The notes: generated by a model not told the origin, from the letters alone. A stretch of 64,000 bases of DNA from Flavobacterium supellecticarium (GCF_004801375.1 NZ_SSNZ01000002.1:910478-974477); one strand, 5' to 3'. Shown: positions 16,577-25,803, counted from the first letter of the stretch. Translations and numbers: made by a program.

Positions 16577-16602
16577 AAAGCTACCTTTGGGTAGCTTTTT
16601 TT
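16577..16602 (+). terminator. Terminator of ccsBA
   Basis: AAAGCTACC, loop ttt, GGGTAGC, then a run of seven T, 22 bp after the stop. Confidence 0.85.
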
Positions 16603-16693
16603 ATTTGTGAGTATTAAATAATTTAATTTTTAATATTTTTTTAACAAAAACACCCATTACATTTATACTCGTTAATCAATAAAAACAAACAGT

Positions 16694-16927
16694 ATGAAAA
16701 AAGTAGTTTATTTGGCCATGGCCTTTATGTTCACTATGGCAATGTCGGCTCAGGAAGTAAAAAAAGAAATGAAAAAAGAAGCCGACGGAGCTAAAAAAGA
16801 AATGAAGCACGAAGGCAAAAAAGCGAAAGCAGAAATGAAAGCCGAAGGCAAAGAAGCGAAAGCAGAAATGAAAGCCGAAGGTAAAAAAGCGAAAGCAGAA
16901 ATGAAAGATGAAATGAAAAAAAAGTAA
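16694..16927 (+). CDS. Small exported Lys/Glu/Ala-rich hendecad-repeat protein
   Basis: A 77-residue protein. Residues 1-19 are a clear signal peptide (FTMAMSAQ). The mature 58 residues consist almost wholly of K, E, A, M and G in 11-residue units of the type EGKKAKAEMKA, three of them encoded by near-identical 33-bp DNA repeats. Such 11-residue periodicity suits a long amphipathic helix, as in LEA-like or apolipoprotein-like proteins. It would be highly soluble, helical and charged in the periplasm. The gene is flanked by the terminator of ccsBA and its own terminator, so it is an independent unit. Family and function not recognised; a stress or membrane-surface role is speculation. Confidence 0.7.
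   Translation: MKKVVYLAMAFMFTMAMSAQEVKKEMKKEADGAKKEMKHEGKKAKAEMKAEGKEAKAEMKAEGKKAKAEMKDEMKKK
16811..16909 (+). repeat. Three tandem 33-bp repeats inside the Lys-rich gene
   Basis: Units begin at 16811, 16844 and 16877 with GAAGG(C/T)AAA and run in frame (11 codons each). Only a few bases differ between units, which suggests recent slippage or duplication and possible length variation between strains. Confidence 0.85.
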
Positions 16928-16934
16928 CAAAATG

Positions 16935-16960
16935 AAAAGCGCCTTTCGGGGCGCTTTTTT
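16935..16960. terminator. Bidirectional terminator between the Lys-rich gene and the MFS gene
   Basis: AAAAGCGCC, loop tttcg, GGGCGCTTTTTT. The stop codon of the convergent MFS gene (16959-16961) lies within its T-run. Confidence 0.85.
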
Positions 16961-18188
16961 ATTCGGTATAATCCAAATCTTTATTATGGGTTTCGGCAAT
17001 CGTAAGCGTCGAATAAATAGCCAGTGCAAATACAATCAATCCGACTATAGAAGCAGAAACAATCACCCCGTTATGGACTTTTAAATGATCAAAAGCGATT
17101 AACATCACCGGAAGTAAACCGCGAACCATATTCGGGATTGTTGTTGCGGCTGTACTGCGGATATTGGTTCCAAACTGTTCGGCACCAACCGTTACAAACA
17201 TCGCCCAATAACCGGTTCCCAATCCGAGCCAGGCACAATAAAAGTAATACATTTGCTCCGATCGTGTTCCGCCGTATAGCATCAATACAATTCCTACAAT
17301 CGTAAAGAGCATCATATATACGATCGCCTTTTTCCGTGAACGCAATAATTGTGAAATGAGCCCGCTGGCAAAGTCGCCTACGGAAATCCCAACATACGCC
17401 CACATAATCGCTTTCCCGGGTTCAATTTCCCCAATCCCGAACGAAGGCGCAAACTGATTCCCCATTACCGCCAGTATACCCACGCAAAACCAGGTGGGCA
17501 ATCCAATGGCAATGCACTTTACATATTTTATAAAACGGTTGCGATTGGTAAAAAAGCCAAGAAAATTTCCTTTTTGAATATCGGTATCCCGAAGGTCTTT
17601 ATACAGCCCGGATTCCATCACGCCTACGCGTAAAAAAAGCAGAAACAGTCCTAACGAACCACCGATAAAATAGGCATAGGTCCAGTCGCCGGCCAGCTCT
17701 ACGGTGAGTTGTGCGACTACGGCACCTAAAAGCCCGAAACCGGCCACAATGGAAGTGCCGATTGCCCGTAATTCTTTGGGTAATGATTCCGAAACCAACG
17801 TGATCCCGGCACCCAATTCGCCCGCAAGTCCGACACCTGCAATAAAACGCAGAATGGCATAGGTCATCGCTTTATCGTTAAAGGGTAGAAACGGAAGGAA
17901 ACCGCACAAAATATTAGCCACGGAATAGACAAGTATGGAACCGAAAAGTACCGAAAGACGTCCTTTTTTGTCGCCTAACATGCCCCAGAGTATACCACCT
18001 AACAACAATCCGATCATCTGGAAATTCAGAATCATCGTACCGTCGGTATCCACATCAAGACCAAGGGTTTTTAAACTGGGAATGCGTACAATGCCGAAAA
18101 GAAGTAAATCGTAAATGTCGACAAAATAGCCCAGAGCGGCTACAATTACAGGAAAGGATAATAAATGTTTAATTTTTTGGGATTCCAT
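16959..18188 (-). CDS. MFS transporter (sugar/metabolite:H+ symporter-like)
   Basis: A 409-residue protein with twelve predicted helices. Between helices 2 and 3 is the MFS signature 'GMLGDKKGRLSVLFGS', and 'RFIAGVGLAGELGAGITLVSE' in helix 4 matches the metabolite:H+ symporter branch. The second half repeats the pattern with a long 'IQKGNFLGFFTNRNRFIKY' cytosolic loop between helices 6 and 7. The substrate cannot be read from the sequence. The ATG at 18188 follows a -7 box by 23 nt; the gene stands alone. Confidence 0.85.
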   Translation of the reverse strand: MESQKIKHLLSFPVIVAALGYFVDIYDLLLFGIVRIPSLKTLGLDVDTDGTMILNFQMIGLLLGGILWGMLGDKKGRLSVLFGSILVYSVANILCGFLPFLPFNDKAMTYAILRFIAGVGLAGELGAGITLVSESLPKELRAIGTSIVAGFGLLGAVVAQLTVELAGDWTYAYFIGGSLGLFLLFLRVGVMESGLYKDLRDTDIQKGNFLGFFTNRNRFIKYVKCIAIGLPTWFCVGILAVMGNQFAPSFGIGEIEPGKAIMWAYVGISVGDFASGLISQLLRSRKKAIVYMMLFTIVGIVLMLYGGTRSEQMYYFYCAWLGLGTGYWAMFVTVGAEQFGTNIRSTAATTIPNMVRGLLPVMLIAFDHLKVHNGVIVSASIVGLIVFALAIYSTLTIAETHNKDLDYTE

Positions 18189-18211
18189 TTATATTTTGGG
18201 TTAAGTATTGC

Positions 18212-18219
18212 CAAAAATA
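18212..18219 (-). promoter_or_regulatory. -7 promoter element of the MFS gene
   Basis: The minus strand reads TATTTTTG, 23 nt upstream of the ATG at 18188. Confidence 0.5.
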
Positions 18220-18544
18220 TAAATAATTGTCTTCTGTGTTGTTTTTTGTAAGGATATTTTTTAGTAGGATTAATCGGTTTTAGATTTCGTCAGGAACTTA
18301 TTGTCTGGTTGGTTGGGTCTGCTGATAGTTTATTGTGAAGTTTTGAAATTTACAGTACTATTGTGTTTAAAATAACGAAAAATGTAAATATATGTCATTT
18401 TTTTTTCGGTTTAATAATTAAAAATATAATGAAATTAAATATCTTCACCGTCTAATATTAAAATTCACGTTAATAGGATATTTTATAATCTAATTTTATA
18501 GTAAACTAAAACCAAAAAACAATCTTAATAAAACACAAACAAAC
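18220..18544. other. AT-rich intergenic region, no gene seen
   Basis: About 325 bp between divergent genes, very AT-rich toward 18360-18545. No convincing reading frame, hairpin or TAnnTTTG box for the gene at 18545 is visible. It probably holds that gene's promoter and a long leader. Confidence 0.5.
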
Positions 18545-19060
18545 ATGGAAGAAAATCAAATCGTTTACACCTTGGAAGGCAACGGTACCAGAGAAACAAA
18601 TTTAAAAAATGAGGCCACCAATTTAATGGCGAAACTTAAAAATCAATTTGGAAGTACGCACTCGGTTACGGCAGACGCGTTTGGTGAGTTGGGTAAAGAT
18701 TGGTCGCATGAAATCAAAATCAGAAAAGGCGATAAAGTTGGAGCAGCAGTTACTATAAAATGGGTAAAAACAAACCCGGAAGTGCTGACATTAAGCGTTG
18801 ACGAGTCCTCTAAAATGGGATCAAGAATATTGTATGGTGGGTTATTTTCTTTTATGGGTATTGGTGCTTATTTAGGGTACAATCATATCGGGCCATTTGC
18901 AGCTTTACCAGGTCAGAAAATTGCAACAGGTTTAGCAGCATTAATTATGGCGATTCCTGGAATTATTGTAGTTTATATCCTAAAATCGATGCTTTTAAAA
19001 AACGAAAAAGAGGAAAACAAACAATTGGTAGCTAGTGTTATCAATGTATGTAAAAAGTAA
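18545..19060 (+). CDS. Unrecognised protein with C-terminal membrane hairpin
   Basis: A 171-residue protein. Residues 1-95 are soluble, beginning 'MEENQIVYTLEGNGTRETNLKNEATNLMAKLKNQFGSTHSV', and look like an alpha/beta domain. Two hydrophobic segments follow (about 98-115 and 128-150), then a charged tail with KNEKEENKQ. No signal peptide, so the soluble part probably faces the cytosol. I do not recognise the family. The gene stands alone after an AT-rich leader and is followed by a 20-bp-stem hairpin at 19119. Confidence 0.6.
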   Translation: MEENQIVYTLEGNGTRETNLKNEATNLMAKLKNQFGSTHSVTADAFGELGKDWSHEIKIRKGDKVGAAVTIKWVKTNPEVLTLSVDESSKMGSRILYGGLFSFMGIGAYLGYNHIGPFAALPGQKIATGLAALIMAIPGIIVVYILKSMLLKNEKEENKQLVASVINVCKK

Positions 19061-19118
19061 TCCATTTTTCCTATAGTCGTTCTGACGGGGAAAAACACAA
19101 TATGGAGTACTATAGAGA

Positions 19119-19173
19119 AGCAGGAAAAGTTTTACCTAGTCAAAGAGGTGAAATTTTTCCTGCTTATTTTTTT
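19119..19173 (+). terminator. Very long stem-loop followed by T-run
   Basis: Arms at 19119-19138 and 19147-19166 pair over 20 positions (18 Watson-Crick plus two G-U as RNA) around an 8-nt loop AGTCAAAG, and ATTTTTTT follows on the plus strand. It sits 58 bp after the stop at 19060. It can act as a terminator but is longer than the other terminators in the window, so it may also be an RNA stability or sRNA element. Confidence 0.7.
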
Positions 19174-20365
19174 AATTCCCTTTAAATTCCGTTAAACGGG
19201 CCATATCCATTTGATTGGTTTTGTAAAATGTAGTGGCTTTTTCCAAGAGTTTTTTAAACGCATCCTGGTTGTTGATTTTTTTTAAATAGCGCAGTTCGGT
19301 ATAAAATAAATCGGCTATATCATCATTGTCTTTTGCCAGGTTGTGTAACGCATCAATTTTAGATTTGATCGCAGCAATACTGTTTTTCTCTTTTACAATA
19401 TCCAGAAACTGGTTAATGATATAGGTCGCACCAGCTATGGTTTCGTTTTTGATCATCTTATTAAAAAGCGCTAATGCTTCCGTTTCCCGACCGTCTTTTA
19501 CCAAAACAGCTGCTTCCTGTTGCCATACATAAGCATCCGGATTGGTGCTTAATCCGGTTTTTTCGATCAGTTCTTTAACCGATTTGATTTTAGCGAGATT
19601 CCAACTGTTTTTAGCATCACTGTTGATTGTTTTTAACAGAATATCCTGTAGTACTTTGATCTCATTACCGGCTTTGGAACCGGTTTCAAAACCTTTTAAT
19701 TTATCGGTATTATTGACCCAATAGGTGAAAAATCCGTTATCGATGGAGAACACGCAGTTTTTCAGTATCGTATAACTTTTTTGAGTTCCCAGCTGATCTT
19801 TTGGGAAAGCATCGTACAGGTCGTTGGCAATACGATTGGTCATCCGATCGTCTTTATACAATTGCACCAAAGTGGAATAAGCATATAAGGTGCGGATGCT
19901 TTTGTCGCCCGAAACGTATTTTTTGGCAAGATTGGCGGTACGTTCTACCGGATCCAACGCGGTTTTTCCAACCGTATTGATCAGGTAGCCGGCATCGGCT
20001 TTTGCTCCGGAGCAATGAATCAGGTTATTGTCGGTGTCAAAAAATAAAAAATAGGGGACACTTTCCAACTTTAGTTTGGATTGCGCAATATAGAGGCTGT
20101 CTTCTTTTTTGATATTTTGGGTATTGATTCTGTAGTTTACGAAATTAGTATTGTAAAAATCGCCCATGCCTGGGTCTTCAAATACCGGATCCAGTGTTTT
20201 ACAAACCGTACAGTTTTCGTTATAATATTCGATAAACAGGGGTTTGTTTTCTTTTTTTGCTTTTTCGAGAGCGGTAGTCAAACCGGATTCAAAGCGTACG
20301 CCCTGCGCATTCAGTGTTACTGTTGCGAGGAGTAAAAACAGGAAGGAATATAGTTTAGAAGTCAT
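19172..20365 (-). CDS. Exported thioredoxin-fold protein with helical C-terminal half
   Basis: A 397-residue protein with signal peptide (residues 1-20, LNAQ). Residues about 25-140 form a thioredoxin-like domain: 'KPLFIEYYNENCTVCKTLDPVF' with the CxxC pair C52-C55, and the cis-proline strand 'LESVPYFLFFDTDNNLIHCSGA'. The remainder (about 150-397) is helical and repeat-like, similar to the TPR-like extensions of Bacteroidota thioredoxin-family proteins. It probably works in the periplasm as a disulfide reductase or in substrate binding. Monocistronic with its own -7 box. Confidence 0.8.
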   Translation of the reverse strand: MTSKLYSFLFLLLATVTLNAQGVRFESGLTTALEKAKKENKPLFIEYYNENCTVCKTLDPVFEDPGMGDFYNTNFVNYRINTQNIKKEDSLYIAQSKLKLESVPYFLFFDTDNNLIHCSGAKADAGYLINTVGKTALDPVERTANLAKKYVSGDKSIRTLYAYSTLVQLYKDDRMTNRIANDLYDAFPKDQLGTQKSYTILKNCVFSIDNGFFTYWVNNTDKLKGFETGSKAGNEIKVLQDILLKTINSDAKNSWNLAKIKSVKELIEKTGLSTNPDAYVWQQEAAVLVKDGRETEALALFNKMIKNETIAGATYIINQFLDIVKEKNSIAAIKSKIDALHNLAKDNDDIADLFYTELRYLKKINNQDAFKKLLEKATTFYKTNQMDMARLTEFKGN

Positions 20366-20395
20366 ACCGGGTTGTAATTAAGGTGGAAAGTCATA

Positions 20396-20403
20396 CAAAA
20401 TTA
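20396..20403 (-). promoter_or_regulatory. -7 promoter element of the thioredoxin-fold gene
   Basis: The minus strand reads TAATTTTG, 30 nt upstream of the ATG at 20365. Confidence 0.45.
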
Positions 20404-20721
20404 CCATTATCCTGTGATAAAAAAACGGGGAAAAACCCGGATTAACATTTTTTTAGTTTAAAAAGATGTTTTTGTAAAAATTAATGACGAACTGTTATAA
20501 TGTTAAGATGTTGCTAAAATTTATACGAAACCATTCTGTAGTAACGTTATAATAGTTTAATGACCTTTCAATTCTTCGGAATTATACCGTGCCGATAGCC
20601 GGGCACATTTCAGTTTTACTACATTTTTTTAACGTCATATTACAGAATCGGATATGGTTTTTCCAATGGAGCCTTTTTCGGTTCCAGACGATTGTAATTT
20701 TACCGTGTTAAAAGTATTGAA
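20404..20721. other. Intergenic region before the TIM-barrel gene, no gene seen
   Basis: About 318 bp between divergent genes. I see no reading frame with a plausible start, no clear TAnnTTTG box on the plus strand, and only weak short inverted repeats (for example around 20588-20608, GCCGATAGCCGGGC). Nothing is assigned. Confidence 0.5.
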
Positions 20722-21459
20722 ATGAAGCACGAACTTAACATAATGTCCATTTGGAAAGGTGAAGCCAAAGCCCTCTCTTTTTTCCAGAGGCTTTTCAGGC
20801 GACCAAAAGCCACACCAAAACCACTGACCACTCCTAAGATGATCAGTGACGATTGTAACGGCATTATGTTAGGCGGAAAAAACGTGAAATCATTGCTGTT
20901 TTCGACCGATATGGCGATCATTGAAAACAATGATGCCGATGCAATATTGGCTGTTTATCCATTTGCCCCTTCTCCGAAAATTATGAAGGCATTAATTGAT
21001 TTTTCCGATAAACCGGTAATATGTGGTGTAGGCGGGGGTCTTACGCAAGGGAAGGTGGCAATGGAAATGGCTATACAGGCGGAAGCGATGGGAGCGGCGG
21101 CGATCATCGTAAACCAGCCGTTTAAAAATAAAGACCTCATCGCAATCCGGAAAAAGATTACAATTCCGATTATTTCCAGTGTTTCGGTAGCCGATTTTTC
21201 CTTTCAGGATCGGGTGGATGCCGGAGTGGATATTTTTCATATTACCGGTGGAAAAAATACCGCTAAAATTCTGGAGCATATCAGTTATGCCGTTCCGGGT
21301 TATCCGATTATGGCAACCGGCGGAAAAAGTCTCGAAAATATTCAAAGTGCGATTTCTTCGGGTGCGGATGCAATTGTATTAACACCACCAACCAGCGGGG
21401 AATTGTTTAAGTCCATTATGGATGGTTACCGTAAAGGTTTGGACTATTTAAGACATTAG
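20722..21459 (+). CDS. TIM-barrel protein, phosphate-binding type (function unknown)
   Basis: A 245-residue cytosolic protein. The N-terminal 60 residues carry a basic stretch (FFQRLFRRPKATPKP). A (beta/alpha)8 barrel follows: 'VKSLLFSTDMAIIENNDADAILAVYPFAPSP', 'DKPVICGVGGGLTQGKVAMEMAIQAEAMGAAAIIVNQPF', 'TIPIISSVSVADFSFQDRVDAGVDIFHITGG', and a C-terminal standard phosphate-binding motif 'YPIMATGGKSLENIQSAISSGADAIVLTPP'. The end resembles NanE, ThiG and TrpA-type barrels. I cannot say which substrate. An internal ATG at 20743 is a possible alternative start. Convergent with the small gene at 21469. Confidence 0.7.
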   Translation: MKHELNIMSIWKGEAKALSFFQRLFRRPKATPKPLTTPKMISDDCNGIMLGGKNVKSLLFSTDMAIIENNDADAILAVYPFAPSPKIMKALIDFSDKPVICGVGGGLTQGKVAMEMAIQAEAMGAAAIIVNQPFKNKDLIAIRKKITIPIISSVSVADFSFQDRVDAGVDIFHITGGKNTAKILEHISYAVPGYPIMATGGKSLENIQSAISSGADAIVLTPPTSGELFKSIMDGYRKGLDYLRH

Positions 21460-21468
21460 GGGAATTTT

Positions 21469-21642
21469 TTAAGGGTTCATTTGTTTCCCTTTTTCGGTTA
21501 TGCTTATGTAAGTGTTTTTTCCGTATACCATTACATCAAAAACTTTAGAATGATGTTGTGTTCCCAGCCATTTTTTAAAAAGCAATTTGCCATTCATCCA
21601 AATATATAATTCATTATCTGAGGTGATTTGTTTGTGAATCAT
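21469..21642 (-). CDS. Small 57-residue protein (unrecognised)
   Basis: An ATG at 21642 opens 57 codons ending in TAA at 21469-21471. The product begins MIHKQITSDNELYIWMNGKL and continues with 'FKKWLGTQHHSKVFDVMVYGKNTYISI'. The mix of beta-prone and aromatic residues, one Trp in each half and no low-complexity bias look like a folded small protein and not random sequence. It fills an interval that otherwise has no gene, and its stop lies 9 bp from the convergent stop at 21459. No family known to me. Confidence 0.5.
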   Translation of the reverse strand: MIHKQITSDNELYIWMNGKLLFKKWLGTQHHSKVFDVMVYGKNTYISITEKGKQMNP

Positions 21643-21704
21643 TTTGATGTATGTATTGAAATTTTATAATTACTAGTTCTGTAAATTGGTGTTTTGAGAG
21701 GATT

Positions 21705-22298
21705 TTAGGACTTCACCTTTTTATACTCTTTAATAATGCGATTGTCAATCTGATTGTCTTTTAAAATAGCGATGATCAAATCTTTTGGCGCTTCTTTTCC
21801 GTTGATACGTGTTAGCATTTCCAGTGTCATATTGTTATTCTGACTGGTAAAAAGCAAGCCGTAATCCGGACTAAAATAACTGTAGCCAGTAACCATGGTT
21901 TTATGATTGTGTTTGCTACCGCACAACGGATCATAACAATTGTAATCGATATGTTTGTATAAAACGAATTCCTTGTCTTCCAGGTGATAGGTTATTTTTT
22001 CAGCATAAAAAGCTTCGGTCAAACCCACATTGAGGCTGTCTTTTCCGTTTAAGTCCTCCTTTGTAAATGGAAACGTGAATTTTCGTTGGTGACCGTGAAT
22101 GGTCATCGCAATGGAATAATGGTTTTTTTCAGCGCGGATAACCGATTCCGAATAGCTAAACTCCTGTATTTTTTCCCCGTGAACGGCCAGGTATTTCAGA
22201 TTGGTAAAACGATTGACCGGGCGAATGTCAAGGCTATTCTTTTGCGAATAACCAAGGCATACATTTAAAAAAAGAAAAACGGAAAGAAGGCGCATCAT
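21705..22298 (-). CDS. Exported protein, unrecognised
   Basis: A 197-residue protein with signal peptide (residues 1-18, CLGYSQ). The mature part is beta-rich, with 'LEDKEFVLYKHIDYNCYDPLCGSKHNHKTMVTGYSYFSPDYGLLFTSQNN' holding two cysteines likely to pair in the periplasm, and a C-terminal helix 'APKDLIIAILKDNQIDNRIIKEYKKVK'. No family recognised. It follows the gene at 22317 with an 18-bp gap, and a TATCTTTG box on the minus strand (22325-22318) at the end of that gene suggests it also has its own promoter. Confidence 0.55.
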   Translation of the reverse strand: MMRLLSVFLFLNVCLGYSQKNSLDIRPVNRFTNLKYLAVHGEKIQEFSYSESVIRAEKNHYSIAMTIHGHQRKFTFPFTKEDLNGKDSLNVGLTEAFYAEKITYHLEDKEFVLYKHIDYNCYDPLCGSKHNHKTMVTGYSYFSPDYGLLFTSQNNNMTLEMLTRINGKEAPKDLIIAILKDNQIDNRIIKEYKKVKS

Positions 22299-22316
22299 AA
22301 TAAGCGGAAATGAGGA

Positions 22317-22994
22317 TCAAAGATACAGATTATCCCGTTTGAGTCCGTCTAAGATTAACTGGAAATTATAAGGGCTAACACTATTGATCACAAGTGAATA
22401 TTCCTTTTCATAATCGTTATACAGAATACGGATCAGATCATAATCGGTTTGCCAGTAGTATTGATACCTATCGGAGCATTCCGGAACAAAAGTATAGTGC
22501 CGGTTGAAGTGATCCATAATGGCTTTGACGTTTTCCGATGCCAGATCTTTTGCCGGAAAAGACGAATGATACTGATAGTCGCGTTCCAGTGCATAAATCT
22601 CAATCATGATCTCAATGGATTCGTATAGACAGAAATACTGATTAACCGCGTCGTCCCAATACCAAACCGCACCATTTTCCGCAATCAGATAATAGGGTTC
22701 GGTTTTACTGTTATCCATCGAAAAAGCGGCTTTACCGTCGATGGTGGTATAGTAGATTTTTTGATTTTTGGCCGTTATGGCATCCGATAAAAAATACAAC
22801 CGAACGGCATAATCAGAATTTAGATCGGGAGAAAAAGTATACCCGGAGTAATCCTGTTGTATCTGGAATAATCGGTCGCTGTTTTCCAAACGGTAACGGG
22901 AAAGGTATTTTTGAATAGCTGACGCTGAACTTATCCATTCCGGATTCCGATCGAGCGTATTAATATAGTTTTCGGCGCTGCTGCTTAGTGTCAT
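22317..22994 (-). CDS. Cytosolic protein, unrecognised (225 residues)
   Basis: No signal peptide or membrane helix. The sequence is rich in tyrosine and acidic residues: 'QQDYSGYTFSPDLNSDYAVRLYFLSD', 'NGAVWYWDDAVNQYFCLYESIEIMIEIYALERDYQY'. The overall look (acidic, aromatic, with 'YYLIAENGAVWYWD') recalls SUKH/SMI1-like or immunity-type proteins, but I cannot support that with a motif. It starts 47 bp after the clpB terminator and probably forms a unit with the exported protein downstream. Confidence 0.5.
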   Translation of the reverse strand: MTLSSSAENYINTLDRNPEWISSASAIQKYLSRYRLENSDRLFQIQQDYSGYTFSPDLNSDYAVRLYFLSDAITAKNQKIYYTTIDGKAAFSMDNSKTEPYYLIAENGAVWYWDDAVNQYFCLYESIEIMIEIYALERDYQYHSSFPAKDLASENVKAIMDHFNRHYTFVPECSDRYQYYWQTDYDLIRILYNDYEKEYSLVINSVSPYNFQLILDGLKRDNLYL

Positions 22995-23040
22995 ATTCGT
23001 TCGAAAAAGGAATCCAATTTATAAAACTTTAGCGAATAAA

Positions 23041-23073
23041 AAAACACCGGCCTTTTTACGGAACCGGTGTTTT
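23041..23073 (-). terminator. Terminator of clpB
   Basis: AAAACACCGG ... CCGGTGTTTT: a 10-bp stem with a 13-nt loop, 77 bp downstream of the clpB stop and before the next minus-strand gene. Confidence 0.8.
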
Positions 23074-23149
23074 CAACCAAAAACCAACCCTTACGGGTAT
23101 TATGAAAACCAAATTATTCTATGTTGTGATCCGTTACTACGGCTATTTT

Positions 23150-25756
23150 TTATTGTGAATCGGTTACCGCCTGATTGCGGAAAACCAATTGGCCATCGAA
23201 ACTGTCCAGTAACACGATACTATCGGTCGCTACTTTACCGGAAAGGATTTCCTTGGACAATTCGTTTAGCACTTCACGTTGGATCACCCGTTTTACCGGA
23301 CGTGCACCAAAATGCGGATCGTATCCTTTTTGCGCCAGATAATCGATTGCTTCCGGTGTGGCATCCATCGTAATATGCTGTTGTGCCAGCATTTTGATCA
23401 CGCTTTTTAACTGTAATCCTACGATTTCACGGATGTTAGCCGAGCTCAACGGTGTAAACATTACGATCTCATCAATACGGTTGATAAATTCCGGACGAAC
23501 GGTTTGTTTTAGTAAACCAAGTACTTCCACTTTGGCGGCTTCGGTTGCCGCTTCGATACTTCCTTTCAGGTTCTCGAATTTCTCCTGTATGATATGACTA
23601 CCCATATTGGAGGTCATGATGATAATCGTATTTCTAAAATCAGCCAGACGACCCTTGTTGTCCGTTAAACGTCCTTCGTCCAATACCTGTAACAGGATGT
23701 TAAACGTATCCGGGTGAGCCTTTTCAATTTCATCCAATAAGACTACGGAATACGGTTTTCTTCGAACGGCTTCCGTCAACTGTCCACCTTCGTCATAACC
23801 TACATATCCCGGAGGCGCACCAACCAGTCGGCTCACACTATGACGTTCCTGATATTCACTCATATCGATACGCGTCATCGCATTTTCATCGTCAAACAGG
23901 TATTCGGCCAGGGCTTTTGCCAATTCAGTTTTACCCACACCGGTAGTCCCTAAGAAAAGGAACGAACCGATTGGTTTTCGGGAATCCTGTAAACCGGCAC
24001 GACTACGGCGTACGGCATCACTAATCGCCTGTATGGCTTCTTCCTGTCCAACCACTCTGTGGTGCAATTCGTCTTCCAGTTTTAATAATTTTTCGCGTTC
24101 GCTTTGCAGCATTTTGGTTACCGGAACACCGGTCCATTTGGCTACGACTTCTGCGATATCGTCATGGGTAACCTCTTCCTTGATCAACGAATGACCGGAT
24201 TGGTTTTCCTGTAATTGTTTTTGTAAGGCGTCCAGACGTTCCTGTGCTTCTTTGCTTTTTCCGTAACGGATTTCGGCTACTTTACCGTAATCGCCATCAC
24301 GTTCGGCGCGTTCGGCCTGTAATTTCAGATCTTCAATTTCCTGTTTGGTCGCCTGAATATTATCCACAACATCTTTTTCCGATTTCCATTTGGCGAAAAT
24401 CTCGTTGCGTTCTTCTTTCAGGTTGGCCAGATCCAGACCTAAGATCTTAAGCTTGTTTTCGTCGTTTTCACGTTTAATCGCTTCAATTTCGATTTCCAGC
24501 TGCATAATTTTACGATCCAAAACATCCAGTTCTTCCGGTTTGGAGTTGATCTCCATACGCAATTTGGAAGCAGCTTCATCCATTAAGTCAATTGCCTTAT
24601 CCGGAAGGAAACGATTGGTGATATAGCGTTGCGACAATTCCACAGCGGCAATAATCGCATCGTCTTTGATACGCACTTTATGGTGGGCTTCATATTTTTC
24701 CTTGATACCGCGTAGGATCGAAATTGCGCTTTCGGTATCCGGTTCGTCCACCATAACTTTTTGGAAACGGCGTTCCAGTGCTTTATCTTTTTCAAAATAT
24801 TTCTGATATTCGTCCAGCGTAGTCGCTCCGATAGCTCGTAATTCCCCACGGGCCAAAGCCGGTTTCAGAATATTCGCCGCATCCATCGCGCCTTCGCCAC
24901 CTCCGGCGCCAACCAATGTATGGATCTCATCGATAAATAACACGATGTCGCCTTCGGCCGAAGTTACTTCTTTTACAACCGATTTTAAACGCTCTTCGAA
25001 TTCCCCTTTGTATTTGGCTCCGGCAATCAGCGCACCCATATCCAATGAAAAGACTACCTTGTCTTTTAGGTTTTCCGGTACGTCTCCCTGAACAATACGG
25101 TGTGCCAGACCTTCGGCGATTGCGGTTTTACCCACACCTGGTTCTCCAACCAACATCGGATTGTTTTTGGTACGACGGGATAAAATCTGTAATACACGGC
25201 GGATTTCTTCATCACGACCGATCACAGGATCCAGTTTACCGTCGTTGGCCAGCTGGTTCAGATTTTTCGCATATTTATTTAAGGCATTATAGGTTTCTTC
25301 GGCCGAAGCTGAGGTTACCCGTTCGCCTTTTCGGATTTCATTAATGGCACTTTCCAGGCCTTTTTCGGTCACACCCTGATCTTTTAAGATCTGTGCCACT
25401 TTGCTTTTCGATTTGAATATCGCCAATAATAAATGTTCGATCGATACATATTCGTCGTTCATTTTCTTAGCAATATTGGCCGCTTCGTTTAACGTTGTTC
25501 CGGCATCGCGGGAAAACATCAGTTCGCTTCCGCTTACTTTTGGAAAGCTTTGAATCGTACTGTCCAGAATTTGTTTGAACAGGTTTACATTCACATTCAG
25601 TTTTTTCAAAATGAATGGTGCCACATTCTCATCAACTTCGAGGATACCTTTAAAGATATGCTCGTTCTCGATTTGTTGATGGCCTGAACCTTGCGCAATT
25701 TGTTGTGCTTGTTGCAGGGCTTCCTGAGATTTGATTGTTAGGTTATTAAAATTCAT
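23150..25756 (-). CDS. clpB: ATP-dependent disaggregase ClpB
   Basis: An 868-residue AAA+ chaperone that, with DnaK, rescues aggregated proteins. In order: Clp_N repeats (about 1-145); first AAA domain with Walker A '[19 protein letters not shown]' and Walker B '[17 protein letters not shown]'; coiled-coil middle domain (about 400-525, '[24 protein letters not shown]'); second AAA domain with '[21 protein letters not shown]' and '[15 protein letters not shown]'; C-terminal D2-small domain. Full length. No CIRCE operator or clear TAnnTTTG box upstream on the minus strand, so heat control is not visible. Confidence 0.97.
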   Translation of the reverse strand: MNFNNLTIKSQEALQQAQQIAQGSGHQQIENEHIFKGILEVDENVAPFILKKLNVNVNLFKQILDSTIQSFPKVSGSELMFSRDAGTTLNEAANIAKKMNDEYVSIEHLLLAIFKSKSKVAQILKDQGVTEKGLESAINEIRKGERVTSASAEETYNALNKYAKNLNQLANDGKLDPVIGRDEEIRRVLQILSRRTKNNPMLVGEPGVGKTAIAEGLAHRIVQGDVPENLKDKVVFSLDMGALIAGAKYKGEFEERLKSVVKEVTSAEGDIVLFIDEIHTLVGAGGGEGAMDAANILKPALARGELRAIGATTLDEYQKYFEKDKALERRFQKVMVDEPDTESAISILRGIKEKYEAHHKVRIKDDAIIAAVELSQRYITNRFLPDKAIDLMDEAASKLRMEINSKPEELDVLDRKIMQLEIEIEAIKRENDENKLKILGLDLANLKEERNEIFAKWKSEKDVVDNIQATKQEIEDLKLQAERAERDGDYGKVAEIRYGKSKEAQERLDALQKQLQENQSGHSLIKEEVTHDDIAEVVAKWTGVPVTKMLQSEREKLLKLEDELHHRVVGQEEAIQAISDAVRRSRAGLQDSRKPIGSFLFLGTTGVGKTELAKALAEYLFDDENAMTRIDMSEYQERHSVSRLVGAPPGYVGYDEGGQLTEAVRRKPYSVVLLDEIEKAHPDTFNILLQVLDEGRLTDNKGRLADFRNTIIIMTSNMGSHIIQEKFENLKGSIEAATEAAKVEVLGLLKQTVRPEFINRIDEIVMFTPLSSANIREIVGLQLKSVIKMLAQQHITMDATPEAIDYLAQKGYDPHFGARPVKRVIQREVLNELSKEILSGKVATDSIVLLDSFDGQLVFRNQAVTDSQ

Positions 25757-25770
25757 ATTTTTAAATGTTG

Positions 25771-25803
25771 TTTGTCGATTGTGATAGTTATTTTTTACCT
25801 TTG
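25771..25803 (+). promoter_or_regulatory. Promoter of ytxJ
   Basis: TTTG at 25771-25774, a 21-bp spacer and TACCTTTG at 25796-25803, matching the flavobacterial -33/-7 pair. It predicts a leader of about 100 nt before the ATG at 25912. Confidence 0.5.
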
